64,000 nucleotides of DNA from Pseudomonas phenolilytica (GTDB lineage: Bacteria; Pseudomonadota; Gammaproteobacteria; Pseudomonadales; Pseudomonadaceae). Under the pieces are notes generated by a model. That model searched no databases, had not been told where the DNA came from, and worked only from the letters and a program-made list of their open reading frames with translations. The translations under genes were made by a program, and so were the position numbers. Shown here piece after piece: positions 1-11,118 of the stretch; the stretch's first letter is position 1; every line of letters begins with the position of its first letter. The stretch covers positions 2,876,001-2,940,000 of the forward strand of contig NZ_CP058908.1 in NCBI RefSeq assembly GCF_021432765.1, read 5' to 3'.

Positions 1-110
1 GCGAGCAGCAGTCGCGGGTCCAGGCCGCGCTCGCGTAGGGCTTCGCCCAGACTCAGCGTGAAGCTGACCGAGAGATCGCCCAGCCGCACCGGCTGTGCTT
101 TGAGCGTCAC
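1..110 (-). CDS. N-terminal fragment of an unidentified protein (cut by window edge)
   Basis: About 36 codons are visible, starting with a GTG whose bases overlap the TGA stop of the upstream hydrolase gene (GTGA overlap), so the two genes are probably translationally coupled. The protein begins MTLKAQPVRLGDLSVSFTL and continues with a Leu/Arg-rich helix. The start resembles the leader of AraC-type regulators with an arabinose-binding-like N-terminal domain, but too little is present to name it. The frame has no stop up to the window edge. Confidence 0.5.
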   Translation of the reverse strand, partial: MTLKAQPVRLGDLSVSFTLSLGEALRERGLDPRLLL

Positions 111-1117
111 CGTTGCAACCACAGATTGGTCAGCTGCACCGGCGTGCCGTGCAGGTTACGCGCCGGCTTGCGCGGCGAGCCGAGCAGGTTCCACGGCACG
201 CCGAGCGTGCGCACCGCCATGTAGGGGCGCTGGTCCGCGGCGATGCCGGGGGCCTCGGAGCAGGCTTCGGCCCAGTCGTCGCGTGCGCCGGGCACAGCGA
301 GCAGCACAGCGTCTGCCGGCGGAGCCTCGTGATAGGCGTCGCAGCCGATCAGCACCGCCAGCGGGCCGGCCGGCGTAGCCAGCGTCTGCCGCTGGATATG
401 ATCCGGCGCCGCGCTGTAGCGCCGTTCGTAGCGACCCAGTGCGCGCTTGTATTGCAACGGGCCGATCGGCTGGCCGGAACGGTCGAACGTCAGGCTGATC
501 TGGCGCAGCGGACCCTCGCCGACTCGCAAGCGGCCCTGTTCCAGCCGCGGTTCCGGCAACACGATGGAACCGGCCACCAGGGTGACGCCGTAGTGCGCCG
601 CCAGCTCGCCGAAGATCGTCTGATAGGCCTCGGCCATCCGTTTCGCCTTGAGCAGCAGCACCGCCTCGGTGCGCCGGTCATCCCTCTGCCGGTTGCCGGT
701 CAGCGCGCGCAGGTAGCGGCCAGGATTGCTCAGCGCCGTCCACTGCATGGCATCTCGCAGCGTGCGCGCCTGCTGCACTTCGGGCTTTTCACCGAGCGCG
801 AACAGGCCGGTGCCGACATGCTCGGGCAGCACGACGATGGTTCGTGGATTGAGCAGGCCGGCGTCGCGCGCCTGATCGAGGTAGGTGGCGAACTTCAGCC
901 GCAGCCGCTGCGGGCTCTGATAGTCGGCCGGCTGCAGCCGCGTCTCGATGCCGAGCAGGTTGCCGTGGTCACCCGGCACGCCGACGCTGTGGATCGGCAG
1001 TGTGCGCAGGTCGGAGAGCAGCGGGCCGCTGCGCCGGTCGCCGGTCCAGTTCAGGTAGAGGGCCAGGCCGGTCAGGGCGAGCAGCAGAAGTACCAGCAAT
1101 TTCAGATAGACGCGCAT
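107..1117 (-). CDS. Membrane-anchored carbon-nitrogen hydrolase (nitrilase superfamily)
   Basis: A protein of 336 residues with one hydrophobic N-terminal segment (about residues 5-25) acting as signal anchor, followed by a nitrilase-fold domain. The expected Glu-Lys-Cys triad can be placed at E99 (VVLPEH), K224 (LQYKRAL) and C259 (LIGCDAYHE). Family members hydrolyse amide or nitrile C-N bonds; the substrate here is unknown. The start at the ATG that gives MRVYLK is preferred, because an upstream in-frame ATG would add a polar 19-residue leader before the signal anchor. It overlaps the next gene on the same strand by GTGA and is divergent from fadH. The periplasmic location is inferred from the anchor. 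Confidence 0.72.
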   Translation of the reverse strand: MRVYLKLLVLLLLALTGLALYLNWTGDRRSGPLLSDLRTLPIHSVGVPGDHGNLLGIETRLQPADYQSPQRLRLKFATYLDQARDAGLLNPRTIVVLPEHVGTGLFALGEKPEVQQARTLRDAMQWTALSNPGRYLRALTGNRQRDDRRTEAVLLLKAKRMAEAYQTIFGELAAHYGVTLVAGSIVLPEPRLEQGRLRVGEGPLRQISLTFDRSGQPIGPLQYKRALGRYERRYSAAPDHIQRQTLATPAGPLAVLIGCDAYHEAPPADAVLLAVPGARDDWAEACSEAPGIAADQRPYMAVRTLGVPWNLLGSPRKPARNLHGTPVQLTNLWLQR

Positions 1118-1290
1118 GAGTCGGATCGGCTTGGGGCAGGCGATCAGACTAGGCAAGGCTGCCGGGCTTGCCAACCCTTTTGCGCGAAGTGATCAGGAAC
1201 TTGTCACTTTTGATCATTGAGCGGGTGAATGGCTGTGGTTATCGTCGCTGCACATCGACTGCGTCCCACGAGGCGCGGCAATTGCCATGA

Positions 1291-3330
<2,040 letters not shown>

Positions 3331-3338
3331 TGTTGCGT

Positions 3339-3369
3339 GCTGCGGCCCGGTGCAATGCCGGGTCGCAGC
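3339..3369 (+). terminator. Hairpin after fadH
   Basis: An inverted repeat GCTGCGgCCCGG / CCGGGtCGCAGC with a 7-base loop starts 8 bases after the fadH stop and is followed by a mixed TTTGCTTT tract. It is probably a Rho-independent terminator with an imperfect U-run. Confidence 0.6.
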
Positions 3370-3497
3370 GTTTGCTTTAGCCAAACCCATCGCAAATAAA
3401 ACCGGCTGGCGTGCCTGCGCCATCTGAGCGGCCGGGTCGCTGCCAACCCAGTCACATTGCCCCCGCAATCGTTTCCCCTAAACTTGCGCAACCCGCG

Positions 3498-3532
3498 AGA
3501 TAGCCGCGCGCGCTGATGGCGATGCGCTATCT
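3498..3532. promoter_or_regulatory. 7-bp inverted repeat upstream of the coiled-coil gene
   Basis: AGATAGC and GCTATCT flank 21 bases in the fadH to coiled-coil gene interval, about 45 bases before the ATG. It could be an operator or a weak hairpin. Nothing else recognisable lies in this 247-base interval apart from the fadH hairpin. Confidence 0.25.
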
Positions 3533-3577
3533 GCCGACTACCATTGCCTTGCTTGCGAGCGAAAAGGGACATCGACA

Positions 3578-4942
3578 ATGCAGATCAAACCGCAGATGGT
3601 CGAGGCCGTGCTGTTCTTTAACGAAGGCGGCATCTGCAAGGAAATGCTGTTTCCCGAATTCGAGGCCGTGCTCGATGGCGTGGTGAATCTGCGCGAGTTC
3701 GCCGACCAGCAAATGCGCGCGGCCTATGTGCTGATCGATCCGCGGCTGCTGATTCGCGCGGCCGTGTTGTTCTACATCGATTTCAACGATGACGGCTCAG
3801 CCGACAAGGGCTGGAACATCCCGCTGCGCAACCTGGCCGAGCGTACCGGGCGCGGGCCCGATCTGGGCGCGGGGCCGATCCGTCTCGCTTGCCGCAGCCA
3901 GTGCCCGGTGACGTGGCACCAGATGCATCTGTGGGACCCTAATCAGGACGGCGAAACCAGTAAGGTCTTTTCGCTGCTGGTCGAACGGGTGAAGCGCAAT
4001 CAGCTCGGCCTGCTGGTGGAAGAAGAAGCACCGACCGCAGTGCCGGCCGAACGTCTGCAGATGGTGGCCGAGGATGCCTGGTATCCACGCGAGGCGGCCA
4101 AGGGCGAAGTCGGCAAGCGTTCGGAAGCCACCGCGCTGGAGCAGCGGCAAAAGGCCGCGCTGCTGATCAAACAGCAGCGCCAGCGCATCGCCAATCTGGA
4201 GCGCCAGCGGGATGAGGATCTCGCCAGACTGCGTGAAGCGGCACAGGCTCAGCTTCGCCAGTTGCAAGGCGAGCTGGCCGACCTGCAGTTGCGTCTGCAG
4301 CAGCAGGTCGATCTGAACGCCAGCTTGCACGCGCAGGTCGTCGAGCAGGCTCAGGCCTTTCAGAGCGCGCGCGAGGAAATGAGCCGGCAGCTGCGCACAC
4401 TGGAAAAGAACGGTCGAATCGAAGTCACTGCGGCGCGTGATCAGTTCGAGCAGGAAGCGCAGGCGCGCATCGCTGCGGCCGTCGCCGAGTACAAGGAGCA
4501 GGTCGCCATCCGCGATGTGGAGCTGGCCTACCGCAACGAGCTGGACGCGCAGTTCGAGGAGGAGGTACGCCGTCTGACCGCCGAGCGCGACGAGTTGGCC
4601 GCCCGCAAGGATGATCGGATTCTCGAGCAGCTGGCACGCCAGGGCGTGCAGTTCATGGCTTACCATCCTGGGGCTGGGCATCTCACCATCGCCCTGCAGG
4701 ACATGGTCCGCTACCAGGCCAACCCGCAGGCCTATGCCGCCGCCAAGTGCTCCGTTTCCGAGGAGCAGTACCGCCAGTGGCTGGAGCATTATCAACAGCC
4801 CGCCTGCGTGGGGCGTCTGCCGAGCGGCGAGCGCTGCGCCATTCCCCTCGACAAGATCGACACCCCGAGCCGTTTCGTCATCGGTCAATCCAATTGCTGT
4901 TCGCGCCATCGCGCCGAGAGCCGCGAACGTACCGGCAGCTGA
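3578..4942 (+). CDS. Conserved coiled-coil protein, function unknown
   Basis: A 454-residue protein not assigned to a named family. The N-terminal ~150 residues form a globular domain with two Asp-rich loops of the DxNxDG type at residues 68-73 and 120-125, reminiscent of EF-hand or dockerin calcium loops. Residues ~150-345 are strongly heptad-like and Gln/Glu/Arg-rich, predicting a long coiled coil. The C-terminal tail carries several Cys and a CCSRH end that could bind zinc. There is no signal peptide or membrane segment, so it is probably cytoplasmic. The start has an AAAAGGGA ribosome-binding site. Its TGA overlaps the ATG of the next gene by one base, suggesting translational coupling. 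Confidence 0.8.
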   Translation: MQIKPQMVEAVLFFNEGGICKEMLFPEFEAVLDGVVNLREFADQQMRAAYVLIDPRLLIRAAVLFYIDFNDDGSADKGWNIPLRNLAERTGRGPDLGAGPIRLACRSQCPVTWHQMHLWDPNQDGETSKVFSLLVERVKRNQLGLLVEEEAPTAVPAERLQMVAEDAWYPREAAKGEVGKRSEATALEQRQKAALLIKQQRQRIANLERQRDEDLARLREAAQAQLRQLQGELADLQLRLQQQVDLNASLHAQVVEQAQAFQSAREEMSRQLRTLEKNGRIEVTAARDQFEQEAQARIAAAVAEYKEQVAIRDVELAYRNELDAQFEEEVRRLTAERDELAARKDDRILEQLARQGVQFMAYHPGAGHLTIALQDMVRYQANPQAYAAAKCSVSEEQYRQWLEHYQQPACVGRLPSGERCAIPLDKIDTPSRFVIGQSNCCSRHRAESRERTGS

Positions 4943-5874
4943 TGGTCGTCGTGGATTCTTTCGCAGCCGGCGTGGTGTTGCACGAGCTACGATTCGACTG
5001 GTTGCGTGGCGTGCGTCTGGCGGTGCTGCGTCTGGATCTGGTCGATCCGGAGCTGTCGGGCAACAAGTGGTTCAAGCTCTCGCATCATCTTGCCGCTGCC
5101 CACGCGGCACAGGCTCCCGGCCTGATCAGCCTCGGCGGCGCGCACTCCAACCATCTGCACGCACTGGCGGCGGCCGGGCAGCGCTTTGGATTGGCGACCG
5201 TAGGCCTGCTGCGCGGCACCGAGCAGGACACGCCCACCGTGCGCGACCTGCAGCGTTTCGGCATGCGGCTGCACTGGCTGGGCTACGGTGGCTACCGTGC
5301 ACGCCATCAGCCGCAGTTCTGGGACGCCTGGCGGGCGCTCTATCCGAATTATCACTGTGTACCCGAGGGCGGCGGCGGGCTGGCCGGCGCCTTGGGCTGC
5401 GTGACGCTGGTGGCGCAGATTCGCGCGCGGCTGGGCGAGATCGGCTGGGATGACTATGAAGCGCTTTGGCTGGCGGTCGGTACCGGGACGACGCTTGCTG
5501 GCTTGGTGATCGGCGAGGCTGGGAACCATCCGGTGATCGGTGCGCTGGCCGGTCCACCGGCACATGCAGTGCCGGACAACGTGCGGCGGCTGCTGGACGA
5601 GGCCGGTCGGGCGGATGCCGGGTACCGACTGGTAGATGCCAGTCGCGGCGGGTTCGGCCGTTTCGATGGCGAGCTCGCCAAGTTCATCCTGCAGGCCGAG
5701 CGCGACAGCGGACTGCCGCTGGATCCGGTGTATACCGCCAAGGCGCTGCTGGCGTTGCGCACGCGCATCGAAGCGGGCGAGTGGGGCGCCGGCAGCCGGC
5801 TGGTGTTCGTCCATACCGGCGGGCTGCAAGGGCGTCGCGCCGCCGAGGAACAGTTATTGCGCTTGCGTTGCTGA
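4942..5874 (+). CDS. PLP-dependent D-cysteine desulfhydrase / ACC deaminase family enzyme
   Basis: A 310-residue fold-type II PLP enzyme. The PLP lysine is expected in the GNKWFKL segment (K42), and the SLGGAHSNHLHALA segment is the family's substrate-binding Ser-Asn-His loop. A glycine-rich phosphate-binding stretch (VGTGTTLAG) lies further on. Members deaminate 1-aminocyclopropane-1-carboxylate or desulfhydrate D-cysteine; which applies cannot be decided from sequence alone, and D-cysteine desulfhydrase-like is the commoner case in pseudomonads. The start overlaps the preceding stop (TGATG). An upstream in-frame ATG exists inside the previous gene but would add an unrelated Arg-rich leader. 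Confidence 0.82.
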   Translation: MVVVDSFAAGVVLHELRFDWLRGVRLAVLRLDLVDPELSGNKWFKLSHHLAAAHAAQAPGLISLGGAHSNHLHALAAAGQRFGLATVGLLRGTEQDTPTVRDLQRFGMRLHWLGYGGYRARHQPQFWDAWRALYPNYHCVPEGGGGLAGALGCVTLVAQIRARLGEIGWDDYEALWLAVGTGTTLAGLVIGEAGNHPVIGALAGPPAHAVPDNVRRLLDEAGRADAGYRLVDASRGGFGRFDGELAKFILQAERDSGLPLDPVYTAKALLALRTRIEAGEWGAGSRLVFVHTGGLQGRRAAEEQLLRLRC

Positions 5875-5913
5875 GCAGCCTGGTCGCGCGTTGCGCCGGT
5901 TGCCTAGACGTGG

Positions 5914-7131
5914 TCAGCCGGTGAGACCGAGCAGCCAGCCGCCGATACCACCTGCCGCCACGACCAGCCAGGGCGGCAGCTTCCAGACCATCAGCGCCGC
6001 GAGCGCCAGCAGGGCGGCAGCGAAGTCGGTGGGGCCACCGATGGCGCTGGTCCACACCGGATCGTAGAGCGCGGCAAGCAGCAGACCGACGACCGCCGCA
6101 TTGATCCCGCCCAGCGCCGCCTGGGTGCGCGAACTCTGGCGCAGCTGCTGCCAGAACGGCAGGGCCCCGATGACTAGCAGAAACGACGGCACGAACAGCG
6201 CCAGCAGGCAGACGGTTGCGCCCAGCCAGCCGCTGGGTGCGATGTTCATCGAGGCACCGAGGAATGCCGCAAAGGTGAACAACGGGCCGGGCACGGCCTG
6301 CGCTGCGCCGTAGCCGGCGAGGAAAGCGTCCTGATCGACCCAGCCGGCCGGCACCACTTCGGCCTGCAGCAATGGCAGCACCACGTGACCGCCGCCGAAC
6401 ACCAGCGAGCCGGTGCGATAGAACGCATCGACCATCGCCAGCAGGGAGTTCGAGGACGCTTGCGCAAGCAGCGGCAGGCCGAGCAGTAAGGTGAGGAACA
6501 GCGCCAGCAAGACCAATCCGCTGCGCCGCCCGACCGTGACCCTCAGCTCAGTGGTAGCCGGTGCGCTGTTGGTGCGGAACCAGCAGAGACCGAGCAGGCC
6601 GGCCACGACAATCACCGCCACCTGTGTCCAGGCCGAGGGCAACGCCAGCAGCGTGATTGCCGCAAGAACGCTGATGCCGATGCGCAGGCGGTCGGTACAC
6701 AGGCTGCGGCTCATGCCCCACACGGCCTGGGCCACCACCGCGACGGCGACGATCTTCAGGCCCTGTAGCGCACCGCTGGGTAACGCATCGCCCCAGGAAC
6801 GGATGCCGATGGCAAACAGGGCGAGGGCGATGGCCGAAGGCAGAGTGAAACCCGCCCAGGCCGCCAGGGCGCCGCGATAGCCGCCGCGCAGCAGACCGAC
6901 GGCCAGACCGACCTGACTGCTCGCCGGACCTGGCAGGAACTGGCACAGCGCGACCAGATCGGCGTAGCTGCGTTCGTCCAGCCAGCGGCGGCGTTCGACG
7001 AATTCGTTGCGGAAGAAGCCAAGATGCGCAACCGGTCCACCGAACGAGGTCAGGCCCAGGCGCAGGAACACTAGAAAGATCGCCCAGATACTGGATTGCG
7101 AGGTCGCGGCAGGGCGATGCGGAGCAGTCAT
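5914..7131 (-). CDS. chrA: Chromate efflux transporter, CHR family
   Basis: A 405-residue, highly hydrophobic protein with two homologous CHR halves. The first carries LGLTSFGGPVAHLGFF and GPASSQVGLAVG; the second repeats the pattern with FGGGHVVLPLL and QAVPGPLFTF. This long bidomain form is the classical ChrA layout, which exports chromate across the inner membrane in exchange for protons. No chrB regulator is adjacent; the neighbours are a DUF1853 gene upstream on the same strand and a convergent PLP enzyme gene. The actual substrate (chromate or another oxyanion) is inferred from the family. Confidence 0.9.
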   Translation of the reverse strand: MTAPHRPAATSQSSIWAIFLVFLRLGLTSFGGPVAHLGFFRNEFVERRRWLDERSYADLVALCQFLPGPASSQVGLAVGLLRGGYRGALAAWAGFTLPSAIALALFAIGIRSWGDALPSGALQGLKIVAVAVVAQAVWGMSRSLCTDRLRIGISVLAAITLLALPSAWTQVAVIVVAGLLGLCWFRTNSAPATTELRVTVGRRSGLVLLALFLTLLLGLPLLAQASSNSLLAMVDAFYRTGSLVFGGGHVVLPLLQAEVVPAGWVDQDAFLAGYGAAQAVPGPLFTFAAFLGASMNIAPSGWLGATVCLLALFVPSFLLVIGALPFWQQLRQSSRTQAALGGINAAVVGLLLAALYDPVWTSAIGGPTDFAAALLALAALMVWKLPPWLVVAAGGIGGWLLGLTG

Positions 7132-7216
7132 GATCGGTCCGTTGGCAGGTACGCGAAGAGTGTTGCACGCTGGCGGTCGGCCAGCTTAGTCGGACTTCAT
7201 GACAAGCTGAAGTACC

Positions 7217-8155
7217 TCAGTGCGCCAGGTTTGGCCAGTCATCGCTTACCAGGAACAGGCGCTCCTGTTCGACCCAAGCATTCGCATCGGCTTCCAGGCG
7301 TACCAGCAATCGGGGCTGCGTTGCGACTGGAGCGTTGGCGAGCCAGGCGGCAAAGTCCGCAGCCGTCCATAGCTGCCCCGCGTCGATGCGCGCCGGTGCC
7401 AGCCAGCGCTGGCGTGCCAGCGGTTGCCACTGGGTGGCTGGTTGCGAATGCAGGAGTTCGGGCCATTGCGCCTGACGGAGCCAGCGCCCGTGCAGGTGTT
7501 GCGGATTGCAGTCGGCAGGTTGCGCGCAGCCGGAGGGCCATGGTCGGAACAGATAGCCGCCTAGCCAGAAACTGCTGTGGACCGGCTGGCAGGTCAGTTC
7601 GCGCAGCAGCGCGGTGGCGGGTTCCGCACCTGCCAGCGGCAACTGGTGCTCGCGCAGATGCGCCAGTTTAAGGTCCAGTCGATCGAGGCTGCCCGGCCCC
7701 AGCCAGTGATCGTGCCGATGTCCTTCAGCCCGATCGAGGCCGAGGTAGAACTTCACGGCCAGTTCGAGGTGGTGCACGCCTTCGACGTCGCGCAGCAGCA
7801 GGTCCAGCTCGCCCAGCGTGTGCCCGGCCTGGCGGATCGGCAGGTTCGCTGCCAGCAGTTCGACATCCGGCACCTGGCAGAGCACGAATTGCCAGAGCCG
7901 CTCGTAATACAGCCCGAGCCGGCGAATGCTGCGGCTGGCAAGCCAGCCATGCAGCGCCGAAGGATCGCGGTCCTGGCGCAACAGCCAGTCGGCCAGCAGC
8001 TCCGGCTGGGCCAGCCAACGGCTCGCCGCCAGCGGATGGCGCTGCGCCTTGGTGTCGCCGTCGAGGAGCGGCGGTGAGACGATGGCCCAGGCGAGGTCGC
8101 GCACCTGCGGGTCCAGGAGGCGTGCCGGCAAGTCGTACAGACTGGGAATAGACAT
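7217..8155 (-). CDS. DUF1853 family protein
   Basis: A cytoplasmic protein of 312 residues matching the DUF1853 family by its LARWLAQPELL-like opening, the LGLYYERLWQF segment and the central GELDLLL...HHLELAVKFYLG stretch. The last resembles the core of restriction-endonuclease-like folds (E/D-x-D followed by E-x-K), an inference made from the pattern only. No biochemical role is established for the family. The start chosen gives MSIPSLYDL; an ATG four codons earlier is possible. It is divergent from nadK. Confidence 0.75.
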   Translation of the reverse strand: MSIPSLYDLPARLLDPQVRDLAWAIVSPPLLDGDTKAQRHPLAASRWLAQPELLADWLLRQDRDPSALHGWLASRSIRRLGLYYERLWQFVLCQVPDVELLAANLPIRQAGHTLGELDLLLRDVEGVHHLELAVKFYLGLDRAEGHRHDHWLGPGSLDRLDLKLAHLREHQLPLAGAEPATALLRELTCQPVHSSFWLGGYLFRPWPSGCAQPADCNPQHLHGRWLRQAQWPELLHSQPATQWQPLARQRWLAPARIDAGQLWTAADFAAWLANAPVATQPRLLVRLEADANAWVEQERLFLVSDDWPNLAH

Positions 8156-8332
8156 GCCAAGCAGCATAGCCGAGGTTGGTTTGCCGCTGGTTCGCGGTTT
8201 CGCCCATAATCGCCGCGCCGGTGGATCACATGCGCCTGCGCGTGTTCATAAGCGATGTGAGTCCGTGCCCGCCGCTTGCTTCGCCGGCACTGTTCGCCTG
8301 CCCCGTCCCGCCATGCACACCTGGGAGCCTCA

Positions 8333-9220
8333 ATGGAGCAATTTCGCAATATCGGCATCATCGGCCGCCTGGGCAGTTCCCAGGTGCTGGATACCATCCG
8401 CCGGCTGAAGAAGTTTCTCGTCGAGCGCCACCTGCACGTGATCCTCGAGGAAAACATCGCCGAGGTACTGCCCGGTCACGGTATGCAGACCTCCTCGCGC
8501 CAGCGGCTGGGCGAGGCCTGCGATCTGGTGATCGTGGTCGGCGGCGACGGCAGCCTGCTCGGTGCCGCACGGGCGATGGCCAAGCATCGCGTGCCGGTGC
8601 TGGGGATCAACCGCGGCAGTCTGGGCTTTCTCACCGACATCAAGCCGGACGAGCTGGAAGAGAAGGTCGCCGAGGTGCTCAGCGGGCAGTACACGCTGGA
8701 GAACCGCTTCCTGCTCGAAGCCCAGGCGCGGCGCTTCGAGGAAACCATCGGGGCGGGCGATGCGCTCAACGATGTGGTGCTGCACCCGGGCAAGTCGACA
8801 CGGATGATCGAGTTCGAGCTGTTCATCGACGGCCAGTTCGTCTGCAGCCAGAAGGCCGACGGCCTGATCGTCGCTACGCCGACCGGCTCTACCGCCTACG
8901 CGCTCTCGGCCGGCGGGCCGATCATGCATCCGCGCCTGGACGCCATCGTCATCGTGCCGATGTACCCGCACACGCTGTCCAGCCGGCCCATCGTGGTGGA
9001 CGGCAACAGCGAGCTGAAGATCGTCGTCTCGTCGAACATGCAGATCTATCCGCAGGTGTCCTGCGACGGGCAGAACCATTTCACCTGCGCGCCGGGCGAT
9101 ACCGTCACCGTGCGCAAGAAATCGCAGAAGCTGCACCTGATCCACCCGCTGGATCACAACTACTACGAAGTCTGCCGGACTAAGCTCGGCTGGGGCAGTC
9201 GCCTCGGCGGAGGCGATTGA
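8333..9220 (+). CDS. nadK: NAD kinase
   Basis: A 295-residue ATP-dependent NAD kinase, the normal length in Pseudomonas, which phosphorylates NAD to NADP in the cytoplasm. The signature GGDGS loop (VVGGDGSLLGAAR) and the NRGSLGFLTD and PTGSTAYALSAGGP motifs are all present. The ATG is preceded by GGGAG and gives MEQFRNIGIIGR, matching the family start; upstream in-frame codons would add a non-homologous leader. Its stop overlaps the start of the next gene by one base, so it heads a coupled unit with the metallophosphoesterase and rhomboid genes. Confidence 0.96.
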   Translation: MEQFRNIGIIGRLGSSQVLDTIRRLKKFLVERHLHVILEENIAEVLPGHGMQTSSRQRLGEACDLVIVVGGDGSLLGAARAMAKHRVPVLGINRGSLGFLTDIKPDELEEKVAEVLSGQYTLENRFLLEAQARRFEETIGAGDALNDVVLHPGKSTRMIEFELFIDGQFVCSQKADGLIVATPTGSTAYALSAGGPIMHPRLDAIVIVPMYPHTLSSRPIVVDGNSELKIVVSSNMQIYPQVSCDGQNHFTCAPGDTVTVRKKSQKLHLIHPLDHNYYEVCRTKLGWGSRLGGGD

Positions 9221-10191
9221 TGGAGCTCGATCCCGAACGCGGTTACGACCTGATCGGCGACGTTCACGGCTGCGCTCATGCGCTGGGACGCCTGCTGGAT
9301 GGGCTCGGGTATCGCCTGCAGGGCGGTGTCTGGCGACATCCGCGCCGACAGGCGATCTTCCTCGGCGACATCATCGACCGCGGGCCGCATATCCGCGAGG
9401 CGCTGCATCTGGTGCACGACATGGTCGATCACCAGCAGGCGCACTGCATCATGGGCAACCACGAGTTCAATGCGCTGGGCTGGTACATGAGGGCGCCGCC
9501 GGGCAGCGGCCGGGAGTTCGTGCGTGATCGCTCGCCGCGCTTCGCTCGCCTGCTGCAGGAAACCTTCCAGCAGTTCGAACACCACGCCGCCGAATGGCAG
9601 GCCTTTCGTGACTGGTTCTACGAGCTGCCGCTGTATCTGGAGACCGAGCGTTTCCGCGCGGTGCACGCGTGCTGGGATACCGATGTGATCGCCCGCCTGC
9701 AACCGTTCCTCAACCAAGGGCGGATCAACCCGGCGCTTCTGCGCGAAGCGGGGCTGCCCGGCAGTTTCATCTGTCAGGCGCTGGACCGGCTGCTGCGCGG
9801 TACCGACATGCCGCTGCCGCACGGCATGACGCTGACCAGTGAGGAAGGTTTCGTGCGCACCTTCTTCCGCACCAAGTTCTGGGAGGAAAACCCGCAGACC
9901 TACGGCGATGTGGTGTTTCAGCCCGGGGGCCTGCCGGAGCATGCGGCGCGTCTGCCGCTGTCACCGCAGCAGAAGAGCCGGCTGTTCCTCTACGGGCCGG
10001 ACGAACCCTTGCTGTTCGTCGGCCACTATTGGCGGCGCGGGCAGCCGGGGCCGCTGCGTGACAACCTGGCCTGCCTGGATTACAGCGCGGTTAAGAAGGG
10101 CAAGCTGGTGGCGTATCGGCTGGATCAGGAAACTCGACTGGACCCGGCGAAGTTCGCCTGGGTCGACGTTTGCGCGGTGTTCCGTACATGA
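9220..10191 (+). CDS. Metallophosphoesterase (calcineurin-like / ApaH-like)
   Basis: A 323-residue protein with the dinuclear-metal phosphoesterase motifs in order: GDVHG (residues 13-17), GDIIDRG and GNHE. It belongs to the bis(5'-nucleosyl)-tetraphosphatase and protein phosphatase-like branch; the exact substrate is unknown. A long insertion after GNHE and a C-terminal GHYW motif supply further likely metal ligands. ATG overlaps the nadK stop by one base and its own TGA overlaps the next start (ATGA), so expression is coupled to both neighbours. A TTG one codon earlier could also serve as start. Confidence 0.85.
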   Translation: MELDPERGYDLIGDVHGCAHALGRLLDGLGYRLQGGVWRHPRRQAIFLGDIIDRGPHIREALHLVHDMVDHQQAHCIMGNHEFNALGWYMRAPPGSGREFVRDRSPRFARLLQETFQQFEHHAAEWQAFRDWFYELPLYLETERFRAVHACWDTDVIARLQPFLNQGRINPALLREAGLPGSFICQALDRLLRGTDMPLPHGMTLTSEEGFVRTFFRTKFWEENPQTYGDVVFQPGGLPEHAARLPLSPQQKSRLFLYGPDEPLLFVGHYWRRGQPGPLRDNLACLDYSAVKKGKLVAYRLDQETRLDPAKFAWVDVCAVFRT

Positions 10192-11048
10192 GTGTCGTGG
10201 TCGAGGCCCTGCGCCTGCCGTTGTCGCAGGATCTGAGTGGATTCATCGGGCTGCTGCACCATCTAAGGGTGCCGTGCCGGGTCTCGGTGGAGGGCGACCA
10301 GCAGGTGTTGCGGGTGCCGGACGCAGCGGTCGAGCAGGTGCGTGAACTCTATGCGCGCTATCCCGACGGCGGCGCCGTGCCGGTGGCCGATCAGCCGCGG
10401 CGGCGCGGTGGTTTCATGGCAGCCTTGCGTGCCAGCCCGCTCACGGCGTCGGTACTGGTTGTCACGCTGCTGGCCGCGTTGATTACCCAGCTCGGCGACA
10501 ACTTCGCGGCCATCCGCTGGTTGAACTTCGTCGATTTTCGCATCGACGGCGAGTACGTCTATTTCGCCACGCTGGAGCAGACGCTGGCGGCGGGACAGTG
10601 GTGGCGGCTGCTCACACCGATGTTCGTGCACTTTGGCATCCTCCACCTGGCGATGAACGGCATGTGGTTCTGGGAGCTGGGGCGGCGGATCGAAGCCCGT
10701 CAGCGCGCCTGGATGCTGCTGGTCCTGACCGTGCTGTTCGGCTTGGTGTCCAACTTCGCGCAGTACCTGTTCGGTGGACCGGGCATCTTCGGCGGCCTGT
10801 CCGGTGTGCTCTACGGCCTGCTCGGCCATTGCTGGCTGTTCCAGCGCCTCGCGCCGAACGCGGCCTACCGGTTGCCACCGGGCGTGGTAGGGCTGATGCT
10901 GGTCTGGTTGGTGATCTGCCTGAGCGGCGTCATCGATGTATTGAGCTTCGGCACCCTGGCTATCGCCAACGCTGCGCATGTCGGCGGCCTGGTAGCTGGG
11001 TGCGCCACCGGTGTTGTCGGTGGGCTGCTGGCGCGCAGCAGGCGGTAA
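10188..11048 (+). CDS. GlpG-type rhomboid intramembrane serine protease
   Basis: A 286-residue inner-membrane protease. Residues 1-~75 are a soluble N-terminal domain like that of GlpG, then about six hydrophobic segments follow. The catalytic dyad is visible: S205 in GGLSGVLYGL (GxSG) and H264 in NAAHVGGLVAG. The HLAMNGMWFWELG segment contains the conserved Asn of the oxyanion hole. Rhomboids cleave single-pass membrane proteins inside the bilayer. The ATG overlaps the preceding stop (ATGA). No substrate is evident from context. Confidence 0.9.
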   Translation: MSVVVEALRLPLSQDLSGFIGLLHHLRVPCRVSVEGDQQVLRVPDAAVEQVRELYARYPDGGAVPVADQPRRRGGFMAALRASPLTASVLVVTLLAALITQLGDNFAAIRWLNFVDFRIDGEYVYFATLEQTLAAGQWWRLLTPMFVHFGILHLAMNGMWFWELGRRIEARQRAWMLLVLTVLFGLVSNFAQYLFGGPGIFGGLSGVLYGLLGHCWLFQRLAPNAAYRLPPGVVGLMLVWLVICLSGVIDVLSFGTLAIANAAHVGGLVAGCATGVVGGLLARSRR

Positions 11049-11118
11049 CTGCGGCTGCTGTCGGGTCGCCAGCGGCCAATTCCGGTAGAATGCCCGCTCG
11101 TTTCCCTGGGAGCTGGCC

